Source of the DNA: Bacillota bacterium
GTDB taxonomy: Bacteria; Bacillota; UBA994; UBA5500
DNA: 64,000 nt
Direction of reading: 5' to 3'
Assembly: GCA_029781045.1 (NCBI GenBank)
Contig: JAKOXL010000033.1
Coordinates: forward strand, 1 to 64,000
The number at the start of each line of letters is the position of its first letter. The stretch's first letter is position 1. Of the stretch, positions 28,151-35,588 are shown one piece after another. The position numbers were made by a program, and so were the translations under genes. The notes under the pieces were generated by a model. The model saw only the letters and a program-made list of their open reading frames with translations. It did no database searches and had not been told where the DNA came from.

Positions 28151-28156
28151 ATTATA
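28151..28156 (-). promoter_or_regulatory. Extended -10 promoter upstream of the GlmL-like gene
   Basis: TGTTATAAT gives an extended -10 (TG-N-TATAAT) with hexamer at 28151-28156, 58 bases before the ATG. No good -35 at standard spacing. A 10-bp palindrome, TATACGTATA, lies about 70 bases further upstream (28227-28236). Confidence 0.55.
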
Positions 28157-28349
28157 ACAGAGTTTAGGAGCAGCAACCGACCAAAAGCAACAAAAACGAG
28201 CGCAGATGTTACTTACTGCGCAATATACGTATACAATATTACCGTTTCGAATCCTGAGATGCAATACAGTTTTCTTGCACAATCGAAGAACAACTTCAAA
28301 AACAGTATTAATAAATTGTTATGATTCTGTAACTTGAGCTCGGGCTGCT

Positions 28350-28661
28350 CTACTTCCTTTGGGTTTTCTTGCGCATCTCAAACTCCCGCTCTTCCAGCAT
28401 ATCCAGTAAGCGGTCGATGTTACTGCGATCCGATAACAAATGGGCATATTCTTCAATGGTGGCCTCATTAACAAAGGCCCCAGCAATAGGCGCCAAGAAA
28501 AACATTAATTGGCTGCCAACAAAGGCCAACGGTTTGCCCATACTGAAGAAAAAGGCGGCAGGAGCAAACAACTGATAGCGAGCAATAACATCCACGACCT
28601 TCTGCAGCAGTTCATCCCGTCTTTCTGGCGATACGGGTAGATCGTCATATGGCACCGTCAT
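28350..28661 (-). CDS. Small conserved protein, paralogue of the one at 24670-24978, unknown function
   Basis: 103 residues; ATG at 28661 after GAGGGGGG. The hydrophobic centre (APAAFFFSMGKPLAFVG then LMFFLAPIAGAFV) and C-terminal LLSDRSNIDRLLDMLEE mirror the paralogue. The centre may form one or two membrane-associated helices or a buried core. It lies 27 bases after the bPH-like gene and 256 bases ahead of the GlmL-like gene. Function unknown. Confidence 0.7.
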   Translation of the reverse strand: MTVPYDDLPVSPERRDELLQKVVDVIARYQLFAPAAFFFSMGKPLAFVGSQLMFFLAPIAGAFVNEATIEEYAHLLSDRSNIDRLLDMLEEREFEMRKKTQRK

Positions 28662-28688
28662 CGATTTCCCCCCCTCATGCGAAGACTA

Positions 28689-29171
28689 CTAATCATAGAA
28701 AGCATCCATGTGCTCTTTAATGATTCGTTTGATTGCCTCTCCATCGGCATCGCCGAAGTACACAAAAAGAGACTTGAGAATTCGCTCACGAATACGCCGG
28801 GGCCGGTAATTCAGATGCACCCCATCATGGAAAATGCGGTAATCCTTAAAGGCCGTCCATCGGTGAAAAACAGGAGCGTTTATACCTGTCTTTACTTCCA
28901 AACCCTTATCAAACAGGCGATAACGGCTGGGGAAAAGAAACGAGGAAAAGGAATTAATGCTAATAGCAAAAGTAAGGACGCCGGCAAACAGGTCAAAAGA
29001 GTACCACACCAGAGCGCTGAAAAGCAATGTGCTGATTAGGAGAATGGCGGTCTTACGCTTCTCCTGTAAATAGGGGCGCGCCTCCCAGCTCATCAGCACC
29101 TCTCCGTGATCACTGGTAGCCTGTTCTGGTTTGCTCGGTTTCTTGTTTTTCTTCCCCGATGCTTGCGCCAT
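28689..29171 (-). CDS. Membrane protein with bPH-like C-terminal domain (YcxB-type), unknown function
   Basis: 160 residues. A Lys-rich N-terminus (KKNKKPSKPEQ) leads to two adjacent hydrophobic segments (about 42-75, TAILLISTLLFSALVWY and VLTFAISINSFSSFLF), then a beta-rich region with YRLFDKGLEVKTG and FHRWTAFKDYRIFHDGVHL and a final helix. This is the layout of bacterial pleckstrin-homology-like membrane proteins. ATG at 29171 follows GGAGGAGG. It heads the unit containing the small paralogue. Confidence 0.65.
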   Translation of the reverse strand: MAQASGKKNKKPSKPEQATSDHGEVLMSWEARPYLQEKRKTAILLISTLLFSALVWYSFDLFAGVLTFAISINSFSSFLFPSRYRLFDKGLEVKTGINAPVFHRWTAFKDYRIFHDGVHLNYRPRRIRERILKSLFVYFGDADGEAIKRIIKEHMDAFYD

Positions 29172-29285
29172 GCGGCCTCCTCCTTATCCTTACATAGTTT
29201 ACCCATCAAGTTATTAAGCATGAATAAAGGCTGTACTCCACCCTATTCTATTCGTTACCATTGGACAAAATCCTTGCCTCGCTGC

Positions 29286-29336
29286 AAAAAAGGCCGCGGC
29301 CCTCCCTTTGCCCGTCATTAAGCATGGGCCGCGACC
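29286..29336 (-). terminator. Terminator of the peptidase-amidotransferase-desulfhydrase unit
   Basis: GGTCGCGGCCC pairs with GGGCCGCGGCC (one G-U) across a 23-base loop and is followed by TTTTTT. It lies 55 bases after the P1 peptidase stop. Confidence 0.8.
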
Positions 29337-29390
29337 TGTTCTTACCATTATATATCAGTCTATAGCGCTCACCATTTACCAAGACAAGGG

Positions 29391-30488
29391 CTAAAGGCGA
29401 CCATATCTTTTTAGCAGTTCTCTAACCCGATCTATAGGTAAAGCTGGCACCATATGATCATCGCGGCCGATGACAGTGTGGGCCCGGAAGAGAGAATTGA
29501 GCACCGCTTCCTCCACCGCTTCAATAGTGGCTTGGAACAAAAGGGTCATTAACTGGCCGTTCTCCGTTAAGGCACCATCTTGACGGGTCCCCGGCTGGCT
29601 TTCCTGCGGCTGGGTTAAGGTGGTGGAAAAGGCAATGGCAAAATCGCCACTACCGTTGGAGGCAATACCCCCTGTGCGGGCCAAGCCAAAAGGCGCCCGT
29701 TTGGCCAGACGCAAAAGCTGCCGTGATTTCAAGGGTGCGTCGGTAGCGATGATGATCATAATTGAACCGTCGTTGGGCTTTTCTTTATACTCGGCCAGCT
29801 CCTGGCCTATCGGTACTCCGGCAATGGTTAGATGGCGGCGGGCACCAAAGTTGGACAACACCAAGACACCTACCGTATATCCACCCATATCGGCGGGGAG
29901 GACGCGGGAGGAAGTGCCAATCCCGCCTTTAAAGCCGAAAGCCACCATCCCAGTCCCGGCGCCGACAGCTCCTTCTTCTACTAACCCTCCGCTGGCGGTC
30001 TGCAGGGCCTGCCACACATGCTCCGCTTGCACATGACGCCCTTGCCCATCGTTTAGGTAGCCATCGTTACACTCGCCCACCACCACATTAACCGTGCTGG
30101 TATCAATACCAATATCGGGGGCCTGCATGAGCATGTAGCTAATGAGAGCATCCGCTACTTTGGGGGCGTTAAGCGTGCTGGTCAGCAGAATAGGTGTTTC
30201 CAGCTGACCCAGCTCTTGTAATTGGGGTAGCCCTATGGATTTGCCAAAACCGTTGATAACATAGGCGGCGGCTTCCAGTTTATTGGAGAAACAATTGCCC
30301 TCTTGCGGAATAATGGCTGTTACTCCTGTACGGGCGGGACCACGCCCCGGCTGGAGTTGCCCGCAGCCGAAGTTCACAGTGGCGTGTCCTACTCGCACAC
30401 CTGCCACATCGGTAATGGCATTATGGGGGCCCACCGGTAATTCGCCTAAAACCAAACCAATATCTCTTACCCTAGGTCGTTGCCCCAC
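29391..30488 (-). CDS. P1-family (DmpA/BapA-like) aminopeptidase
   Basis: 365 residues of the S58 family of self-cleaving Ntn-type hydrolases, whose members remove N-terminal D-residues or beta-amino acids from peptides and amides. N-terminal NAITDVAGVRVGHAT, then VVVGECNDGYLND, GAVGAGTGMVAFGFKGGIGTSS near 174-194 and TVGVLVLSNFG near 205-215, where the self-processing Ser is expected; which Ser acts cannot be fixed by eye. No signal peptide, so cytoplasmic. GTG at 30488 follows GGAGGG. It lies two bases after the amidotransferase-like gene. Confidence 0.9.
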   Translation of the reverse strand: MGQRPRVRDIGLVLGELPVGPHNAITDVAGVRVGHATVNFGCGQLQPGRGPARTGVTAIIPQEGNCFSNKLEAAAYVINGFGKSIGLPQLQELGQLETPILLTSTLNAPKVADALISYMLMQAPDIGIDTSTVNVVVGECNDGYLNDGQGRHVQAEHVWQALQTASGGLVEEGAVGAGTGMVAFGFKGGIGTSSRVLPADMGGYTVGVLVLSNFGARRHLTIAGVPIGQELAEYKEKPNDGSIMIIIATDAPLKSRQLLRLAKRAPFGLARTGGIASNGSGDFAIAFSTTLTQPQESQPGTRQDGALTENGQLMTLLFQATIEAVEEAVLNSLFRAHTVIGRDDHMVPALPIDRVRELLKRYGRL

Positions 30489-30490
30489 GC

Positions 30491-31201
30491 TTATCCCTCC
30501 TGCGCCGCCCGGATAAAGGCATTAAACAGCTGATCGTAATTCTTAGCCTGATTCCACATGCATTCAGGATGCCACTGCACACCGAGCACAAAACGATGAT
30601 TCTGGCTCTCGATGGCTTCTATTACTCCGTCGGGAGCATACGCCGATGCTACAAAACCGGGTGCCACCTGAGCCACCGCTTGATGGTGGAAAGAGTTAAC
30701 CGCCAGTTCTTCCACGCCAAACAAGGTGGCTAGCTTACTGCCCGGTAGCAGACGCACCTTATGGCTGGGGAACCAACGGGGCACGTCCTGACCATGTTTC
30801 AGAACAGTCGGCACGGACCGACGCAGATCTTGGAACAAGGTACCCCCGGCTACCACATTGAGAACCTGTTCACCGCGACAGATGCCCAGGATGGGCTTAT
30901 CCCGTTCTAAGAGCAGGCGAATGAGTCTATCTTCGTAAGCATCCATCACCGGATTGACAGGACCTAGTTCGGGTACCGGTTGTTCTCCGAAGTATTGGGG
31001 ATCCATATCGGGACCGCCTGAAACCAGCAGGCCGTCGATGAGGTGAGCATGGGCTTGAATTACGTCTTCCGACTCCACCGCCGGCAAGAGTACGGGCACC
31101 CCACCCGCTTTCCGCACAGCCTGAATGTAAGTCTCGTTTTGCCGCTGACGCTCGTCCTTAATCTCCACATAGCAGGTAATCCCTATAATAGGCTTTTTCA
31201 T
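30491..31201 (-). CDS. Class I glutamine amidotransferase-like hydrolase (peptidase C26, PuuD-like)
   Basis: 236 residues. Catalytic Cys C108 in GICRGEQ, and His/Glu in VQWHPE (H211, E213) complete the class I triad; SGGPDMDPQYFGE is family-specific. PuuD members hydrolyse gamma-glutamyl-GABA, others related gamma-glutamyl amides. ATG at 31201 overlaps the stop of the upstream gene as ATGA and has GGGAGG 9 bases before it. It is not adjacent to guaA or purL and should not be assumed to serve them. Confidence 0.88.
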   Translation of the reverse strand: MKKPIIGITCYVEIKDERQRQNETYIQAVRKAGGVPVLLPAVESEDVIQAHAHLIDGLLVSGGPDMDPQYFGEQPVPELGPVNPVMDAYEDRLIRLLLERDKPILGICRGEQVLNVVAGGTLFQDLRRSVPTVLKHGQDVPRWFPSHKVRLLPGSKLATLFGVEELAVNSFHHQAVAQVAPGFVASAYAPDGVIEAIESQNHRFVLGVQWHPECMWNQAKNYDQLFNAFIRAAQEG

Positions 31202-32196
31202 ATACTATTGCCTCCCCAGAAGATCTGATCAGCAAACAAGGCCGGGCTACCCCCCGTATGCCAGAACAAGACATTGCTACCCTCGGGCCAACGTCCGGTC
31301 CGCACTGCATGGATCAGGCCAGCCACCGCTTTAGCCGTATATACCGGGTCTATAATCAGACCCTCGGTACGGGCCAGCAGTTGCAGAGCTTCCTCCGATT
31401 CTGGCGTAGGAATACCGTAGCCCTCGCCCACGAACTGGTCTAATACTTGCACATGCTCTGTTGGGTCCAGAGAGCAATTAAGTAGGCTCAGGACTAGATC
31501 AGTAAGTTCCGTTACCGTGGGTTCCAGCACTGGGCGAGGCCGACTCACACTGACACCAATTACTTCCGTCGGCAGATGATGCAGAAGAACGCCGGCCAAA
31601 AGCCCTGCTTGGGTGCCGCCGGAGCCACTGGCGTGCACAAAGGCGGAAAACTGCAGGTTTAGGGCGTCGGCCTGTTGCAGAAGCTCTCGAACAGCATTAA
31701 CATAACCCAGGGCGCCCACAGGGTTGGACCCTCCCACCGGAATAACATAGGGTTTACGTCCCTGCGCCTGCAACTCGGCGGCCAGTTTCGACATTTCCTG
31801 GGCAATATCATCAACTTCTGCCGGATTTCGCCAATGCAACTGCGCTCCCAGCAACTCATCTAATAGCAGGTTGCCTTGCCTAAGATCAAACTCCCTGCTA
31901 TTAAAGACCAAGTGACATTGCATGCCCAACTTGGCTGCCGCGGCGGCTGTCATGCGACAGTGGTTGCTTTGAGGACCGCCAGTCGTAATCACAGTGTCGC
32001 ATCCCTGAAGCAGGGCTTCGGCCAGCAAGAACTCCAACTTGCGGGCCTTATTGCCCCCGAGGGCGAGCCCACTGTTGTCGTCGCGCTTGATCCAAATGTT
32101 CACTTTCCCACCCAGAGCCTTGGAAAACCTGAGCGCTGGTTGTAAGGCTGTAGGTAAGGCGGCCAATTGGACCCGCGGAAATTTGGCCAGATACAT
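31198..32196 (-). CDS. D-cysteine desulfhydrase / ACC deaminase-family PLP enzyme
   Basis: About 332 residues, fold-type II PLP enzyme. The PLP Lys is about K50 in LALGGNKARKLEFLL; TTGGPQSNHCRMTAAAAA and GSGGTQAGLLAG are the phosphate and substrate loops of this family. Members cleave D-cysteine or, rarely, ACC; these cannot be separated here. ATG at 32196 has GGAGG 8 bases upstream; the ATG two codons earlier is too close. It heads a three-gene unit with the C26 hydrolase and the P1 aminopeptidase, which suggests use of unusual or D-amino-acid peptides. Confidence 0.85.
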   Translation of the reverse strand: MYLAKFPRVQLAALPTALQPALRFSKALGGKVNIWIKRDDNSGLALGGNKARKLEFLLAEALLQGCDTVITTGGPQSNHCRMTAAAAAKLGMQCHLVFNSREFDLRQGNLLLDELLGAQLHWRNPAEVDDIAQEMSKLAAELQAQGRKPYVIPVGGSNPVGALGYVNAVRELLQQADALNLQFSAFVHASGSGGTQAGLLAGVLLHHLPTEVIGVSVSRPRPVLEPTVTELTDLVLSLLNCSLDPTEHVQVLDQFVGEGYGIPTPESEEALQLLARTEGLIIDPVYTAKAVAGLIHAVRTGRWPEGSNVLFWHTGGSPALFADQIFWGGNSI

Positions 32197-32522
32197 GTGC
32201 ATTACCTCCTTAATTAAACCCCTCTACCCTGTTCATTCGGCAAATAAAAGCTGTTTCCTGCCCCAGTGCTCAAGTATCCAGGATGGCCATTACTAGAAGG
32301 CTTGGCCAAAGCAGCGCAGTGTCGGGGCAGACTTAGAAGGCGAGAAACAGTGGCCGATGCTTGAGGGTGCACTAAAGATAAGACCCAACCTTAGATCGGA
32401 GGGCTACACCAGTCTGATAATAGCGTCGCTGCCCTTGGCGAACTGAGCTCATTCCGACAGAGGCTGGGCACAGACGCTCTAGTATGACCACGGCCCGCTA
32501 GGGCAGAGCTGGGGCAGAAAGG
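32197..32522. other. Intergenic region between mazF and the desulfhydrase gene
   Basis: About 330 bases without a gene. The half nearest mazF is the dispersed repeat (32434 on); in the rest I see only a weak possible promoter (TTGAGC, 18 bases, TTTTAT) for the desulfhydrase gene, around 32240-32270. Confidence 0.5.
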
Positions 32523-32550
32523 AAAAAGGGCTGTTCTTCGACAGCCCCTT
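32434..32550 (-). repeat. Terminator-linked intergenic repeat, copy A
   Basis: Matches copy B (44275-44372). On the minus strand both have a GGGGCTGTC-type terminator hairpin, a short variable spacer, then the shared core GTGGTCATAYTAGAGCG, YCTGTGCC, GTCGGAA and GAGCTCRGTTCGC. Copy A follows mazF directly. No open frame and no known RNA family recognised. Confidence 0.75.
32523..32547 (-). terminator. Terminator of the acpS-alr-mazEF unit
   Basis: GGGCTGT/ACAGCCC stem with a 6-base loop and TTTTT after it, directly behind the mazF stop. Part of repeat copy A. Confidence 0.85.
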
Positions 32551-32897
32551 TAAAAGGGAATAAGGCCAAGACTTATCTCCAAAGCCTCATTGACACATTC
32601 CATTATTTCTGGTTCCAGATGGGCAACCTTTTGCGCCAAACGTTGTTTATCAATAGTGCGTATTTGCTCCAGCAGTACAACCGAATCCTTTTCCAAACTG
32701 CTTTCGGCAGCACTTATTTCCACATGGGTAGGCAACTTACCCTTATCGATCTGGGAGGTAATAGCTGCTACTATGACCGTCGGGCTATACTTGTTGCCCA
32801 CGTCATTCTGGATCACCAATACAGGTCTCATGCCTCCTTGCTCAGACCCGATGACGGGATTCAGGTCGGCAAAGAAGACGTCACCCCGCTTAATCAA
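32550..32897 (-). CDS. mazF: MazF/EndoA-type endoribonuclease toxin
   Basis: 115 residues from TTG at 32897 ([20 protein letters not shown]), which matches Bacillus EndoA start to end; GGTGGGTG lies about 9 bases upstream. Conserved segments [28 protein letters not shown] and [13 protein letters not shown]. By family knowledge it cuts single-stranded RNA at short U-rich sites and is neutralised by the protein encoded just upstream, whose end it overlaps by 8 bases. The longer frame to 32957 lies inside the antitoxin gene and is ignored. Confidence 0.94.
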   Translation of the reverse strand: MIKRGDVFFADLNPVIGSEQGGMRPVLVIQNDVGNKYSPTVIVAAITSQIDKGKLPTHVEISAAESSLEKDSVVLLEQIRTIDKQRLAQKVAHLEPEIMECVNEALEISLGLIPF

Positions 32898-33174
32898 CGT
32901 TTTTTGCACCCACCGGTTGGCGATGCCAGTATCTTTCAACCTCGTTCTCAGCGGCAAGAGCTTCTTCCGCCAGGATCAGGTTGGTTCGAGCCATCTCCTG
33001 ATAGCCCTGCTTCAGTTGCTCTCGAATCCGCTGTTTCTTCAACTCTTGCAGATACATGTGCATCGCTTCACGAATTAGCTCACTCCGATTGCGATTCTCT
33101 AAGGCCACAATCCCGTCCACCTCTGCCAGAAGAGAATCGGGCAAACTAATCATTATTCTTTTGGTCTGCGCCAA
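32890..33174 (-). CDS. mazE: MazE/EndoAI-type ribbon-helix-helix antitoxin
   Basis: About 94 residues. The N-terminal ribbon-helix-helix ([18 protein letters not shown], then [10 protein letters not shown]) binds DNA and the C-terminal part ([20 protein letters not shown]) resembles the EndoAI toxin-wrapping tail. TTG at 33174 has GGGGGGTG upstream; another TTG at 33189 overlaps that site. Immediately upstream of mazF and downstream of alr, the same order as in Bacillus. Confidence 0.9.
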   Translation of the reverse strand: MAQTKRIMISLPDSLLAEVDGIVALENRNRSELIREAMHMYLQELKKQRIREQLKQGYQEMARTNLILAEEALAAENEVERYWHRQPVGAKNVD

Positions 33175-33252
33175 GACTACACCCCCCAAATGTATCCGGG
33201 TAATGTGTAACGGATAGCTATATTAGATTATATACATCTCTATATAATTGTG

Positions 33253-34455
33253 TCAACGCGAGCCCCTCTCTATGCGGATTCCATGGGAATCAGACGCTAG
33301 AAGGGTGCGGAGCCCGACCACCTTGCCCTGTCGCAAATACACCCGCGGCACCCGCCGGCTTACCAAGGAAGTTATTTCATACACAATAGTCCCGATATGG
33401 TCGGCTACCTCACAGGCTGAAAGCACTTGCCCCTGCTCTTCACCCCAAACGATCACCTCATCGCCCACAGCTACCTGCGGAACCCTAGTTGCATCGGCCA
33501 TGCATTGGTCCATACATATGGTGCCCACCAAAGGCACCCTATGACCCGCTACTAGAACTTCTCCCTTATTGCTAAGGCCACGGCTCAGGCCATCGGCGTA
33601 ACCAATGGGTAAAGTGATGATATAAGAAGGTCTCTCGGTGATAAAGCGGCCACCGTAACTGATGGCTGTATTGGCTGGCAACCATTTAGCATGGGCCACC
33701 GTGGTTTTTAGTGTCATGGCAGGTCGCAATTCCACCGCTTGCGATTTACATATCTCACTGGGATAGTAGCCGTACATGGCGATCCCTAAACGGACGGCCG
33801 CCATGTGGCTGGCGGGAAAGCGCATGGTAGCCGCACTGTTGGCACAATGGGCCAGCGGAATGGGAATTCCAGCCTGCTCCAACTGGGTCAATACAGTTTG
33901 AAAACGTTCCAGTTGCAAGAGCGTGGGCGTGGAGTCCTCCTCGTCGGCCTTAGCGAAATGGGTGAAGATGCCTTCCAGTTCACATCCGTCCAGCTTCTGC
34001 AGCATGCGAGCCAGGGGCAGCACTTCCTGAGGCTGTGCTCCAATACGACTCATGCCCGTATCGACTTTGAGGTGCACTTTCAACGACGCGCCACCGGTCC
34101 TTGCCGACTGCACTAGTGCCAGCGCTTGTTGTGCCTCGTACACGGTTAAGCTGATGTTCCAGGTGGCCGCCACTACCCCTTGGGCAGTAGGAGTATAGCC
34201 GAGCACCAGAATAGGGGCGGCGATACCTGCCTGCCTCAACTCGATGGCCTCGTCCAAAATGCTGACGGCCAGCCGGGTAGCACCGGCCTCTAGGGCTGTC
34301 TGTGCCACCTCTACTGCCCCATGCCCATAAGCGTTGGCCTTAACCACAGCTATAATCTCACAGTCGGGTCGAAGGAGTTCTTTGATTGCTTGTACATTAT
34401 GTGCGATGTTATCCAGGTTGATTTCCGCCCAGGTGGGCCTGATATGAGGGTACAT
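33253..34455 (-). CDS. alr: Alanine racemase
   Basis: PLP enzyme making D-alanine for peptidoglycan. 400 residues from ATG at 34455 (MYPHIRPTWAEINLDNI); the open frame to 34533 adds an unrelated leader. The PLP Lys is K39 in AVVKANAYGHG; the opposing Tyr lies in AISYGGRF; IGYADGLSRG and the phosphate-binding region follow. Second D-amino-acid-forming racemase in the window besides ornithine racemase. Part of acpS-lipoprotein-alr-mazE-mazF. Confidence 0.95.
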   Translation of the reverse strand: MYPHIRPTWAEINLDNIAHNVQAIKELLRPDCEIIAVVKANAYGHGAVEVAQTALEAGATRLAVSILDEAIELRQAGIAAPILVLGYTPTAQGVVAATWNISLTVYEAQQALALVQSARTGGASLKVHLKVDTGMSRIGAQPQEVLPLARMLQKLDGCELEGIFTHFAKADEEDSTPTLLQLERFQTVLTQLEQAGIPIPLAHCANSAATMRFPASHMAAVRLGIAMYGYYPSEICKSQAVELRPAMTLKTTVAHAKWLPANTAISYGGRFITERPSYIITLPIGYADGLSRGLSNKGEVLVAGHRVPLVGTICMDQCMADATRVPQVAVGDEVIVWGEEQGQVLSACEVADHIGTIVYEITSLVSRRVPRVYLRQGKVVGLRTLLASDSHGIRIERGSR

Positions 34456-34480
34456 GGGTGTTTCACTTCCTAGCAGATGA

Positions 34481-35074
34481 TTAGGGGTGAAATAGCTGCT
34501 CCTCCAGAACAGGATTGAGTTTGATATTCTCAAAACGCAACTTCAACACCTGCGTCGACCCAAAGAAAAGGGACACTTCCTCCGGCAAGAGGGTTCGTTT
34601 ATCAAGCCAGAGGGAACCGATCTTGGGCTCTCCGCTCAAATCGCGCCAAGCAAACTCGCCCAAATAGCAGGATGGTCTCTCCTCCGCTGCCTGCCAATTG
34701 GCCGTCTGACCTTCCCGCCAAAGCTCCAACAAAAGAGGAGCTGTAAACAGGGCATTTTCGCTGGACAAGCGCAGCTGCTCCTCCTGACCGCTGGGTACGT
34801 GCCGTACTGTTAGGTCAGCACCCCGCAAGAAGCATTGGTAACTTATGTTGCCTGCCTGCAAAACATCGGTACGGAGCCGATCGGGAGCCTGATACCACTG
34901 CTGAATCACCAGCTGCTGCCCATCACTCTGCTCCAACTGGAGAGTGATCTGATAGCTGGTTAGATCAGCTTGTTTCTTGGCCAACTGTTCTGGCAAACTT
35001 GCCAGAGGCTGTGGCTGGCAGGCAGAAACTAGGAACAAAACCACTATTAGGCCAAATAGCCAGCGTCTAGCCAA
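34481..35074 (-). CDS. Lipoprotein, LolA-like (YdcC position), unknown function
   Basis: 197 residues from TTG at 35074 after GAGGTG. The signal peptide MARRWLFGLIVVLFLVSAC ends in the lipobox VSAC. The mature part is beta-rich (YQITLQLEQSDGQQLVIQQW, PDRLRTDV, GSLWLDKRTLLPEEV), as in LolA/LppX-like lipid-binding proteins; Bacillus has the lipoprotein YdcC at the same place before alr. Anchored on the outer face of the membrane. Function unknown. Confidence 0.8.
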   Translation of the reverse strand: MARRWLFGLIVVLFLVSACQPQPLASLPEQLAKKQADLTSYQITLQLEQSDGQQLVIQQWYQAPDRLRTDVLQAGNISYQCFLRGADLTVRHVPSGQEEQLRLSSENALFTAPLLLELWREGQTANWQAAEERPSCYLGEFAWRDLSGEPKIGSLWLDKRTLLPEEVSLFFGSTQVLKLRFENIKLNPVLEEQLFHP

Positions 35075-35131
35075 TACGCCCACCTCTTCTCAACTCGTGA
35101 TCCATTCACAATAGTATATGTGAGCTGTATT

Positions 35132-35515
35132 CTAGCTAGTACGCCCTTCCGCGATAGCAGTGGCTACAGCATATTCTAAGCTGTGGGATATAGAAAGCCA
35201 TATATGGTGTATCCCTACTACGGCTGCTCGAGCGGCAGCCCCTTCAGTCAGCGCTACTAAAGGGCGGCCCCAGAGATCATAGGAGATATGAATCTCCCGC
35301 GGGCCAAAACCTCGAAACCCGCTACCTAGCGCCTTGGCCACCGCTTCTTTGGCCGTCCAATAACCAGCTAGAGTATCCAAACGACCGCCTCGCAAGCGCC
35401 ACTGTTCTTGCTCCGCCTCAGTTAGAAGCCTCTCTAAGAATCTATCGCCATAGCGTTCCAAAGCTTTACTTATTCTCTTAATCTCCACGATATCTACGCC
35501 ACTACCAAGAATCAT
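35132..35515 (-). CDS. acpS: Holo-acyl-carrier-protein synthase
   Basis: Attaches phosphopantetheine from CoA to ACP. 127 residues, trimeric family. GSGVDIVEIKRI holds the metal-binding Asp and YWTAKEAVAKALG the Glu; LSISHSLEYAVA is the end motif. ATG at 35515 has AAGGGG 8 bases upstream. First gene of the alr-mazEF unit. Confidence 0.95.
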   Translation of the reverse strand: MILGSGVDIVEIKRISKALERYGDRFLERLLTEAEQEQWRLRGGRLDTLAGYWTAKEAVAKALGSGFRGFGPREIHISYDLWGRPLVALTEGAAARAAVVGIHHIWLSISHSLEYAVATAIAEGRTS

Positions 35516-35540
35516 GCTGGTCGCCCCTTAGCTTGTGGTT

Positions 35541-35580
35541 AAGCAAAGAAGCCCCGTTTGGCTACTAGCCAATCCGGGGC
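35541..35580 (-). terminator. Terminator of glmS
   Basis: GCCCCG/CGGGGC outer and TTGGCT/AGCCAA inner stems with a short internal mismatch (35551-35580), then TTCTTTGCTT on the minus strand. Confidence 0.8.
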
Positions 35581-35588
35581 GTCCGCTC

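Noticed and set aside
28227-28236. TATACGTATA palindrome upstream of the GlmL-like gene as an operator
   Set aside because: Only 10 bp in an AT-rich region; noted in the promoter entry but not strong enough to stand alone.
32898-32957. 20-codon extension of mazF
   Set aside because: It lies inside the mazE coding end; the family starts at MIKRGDV.
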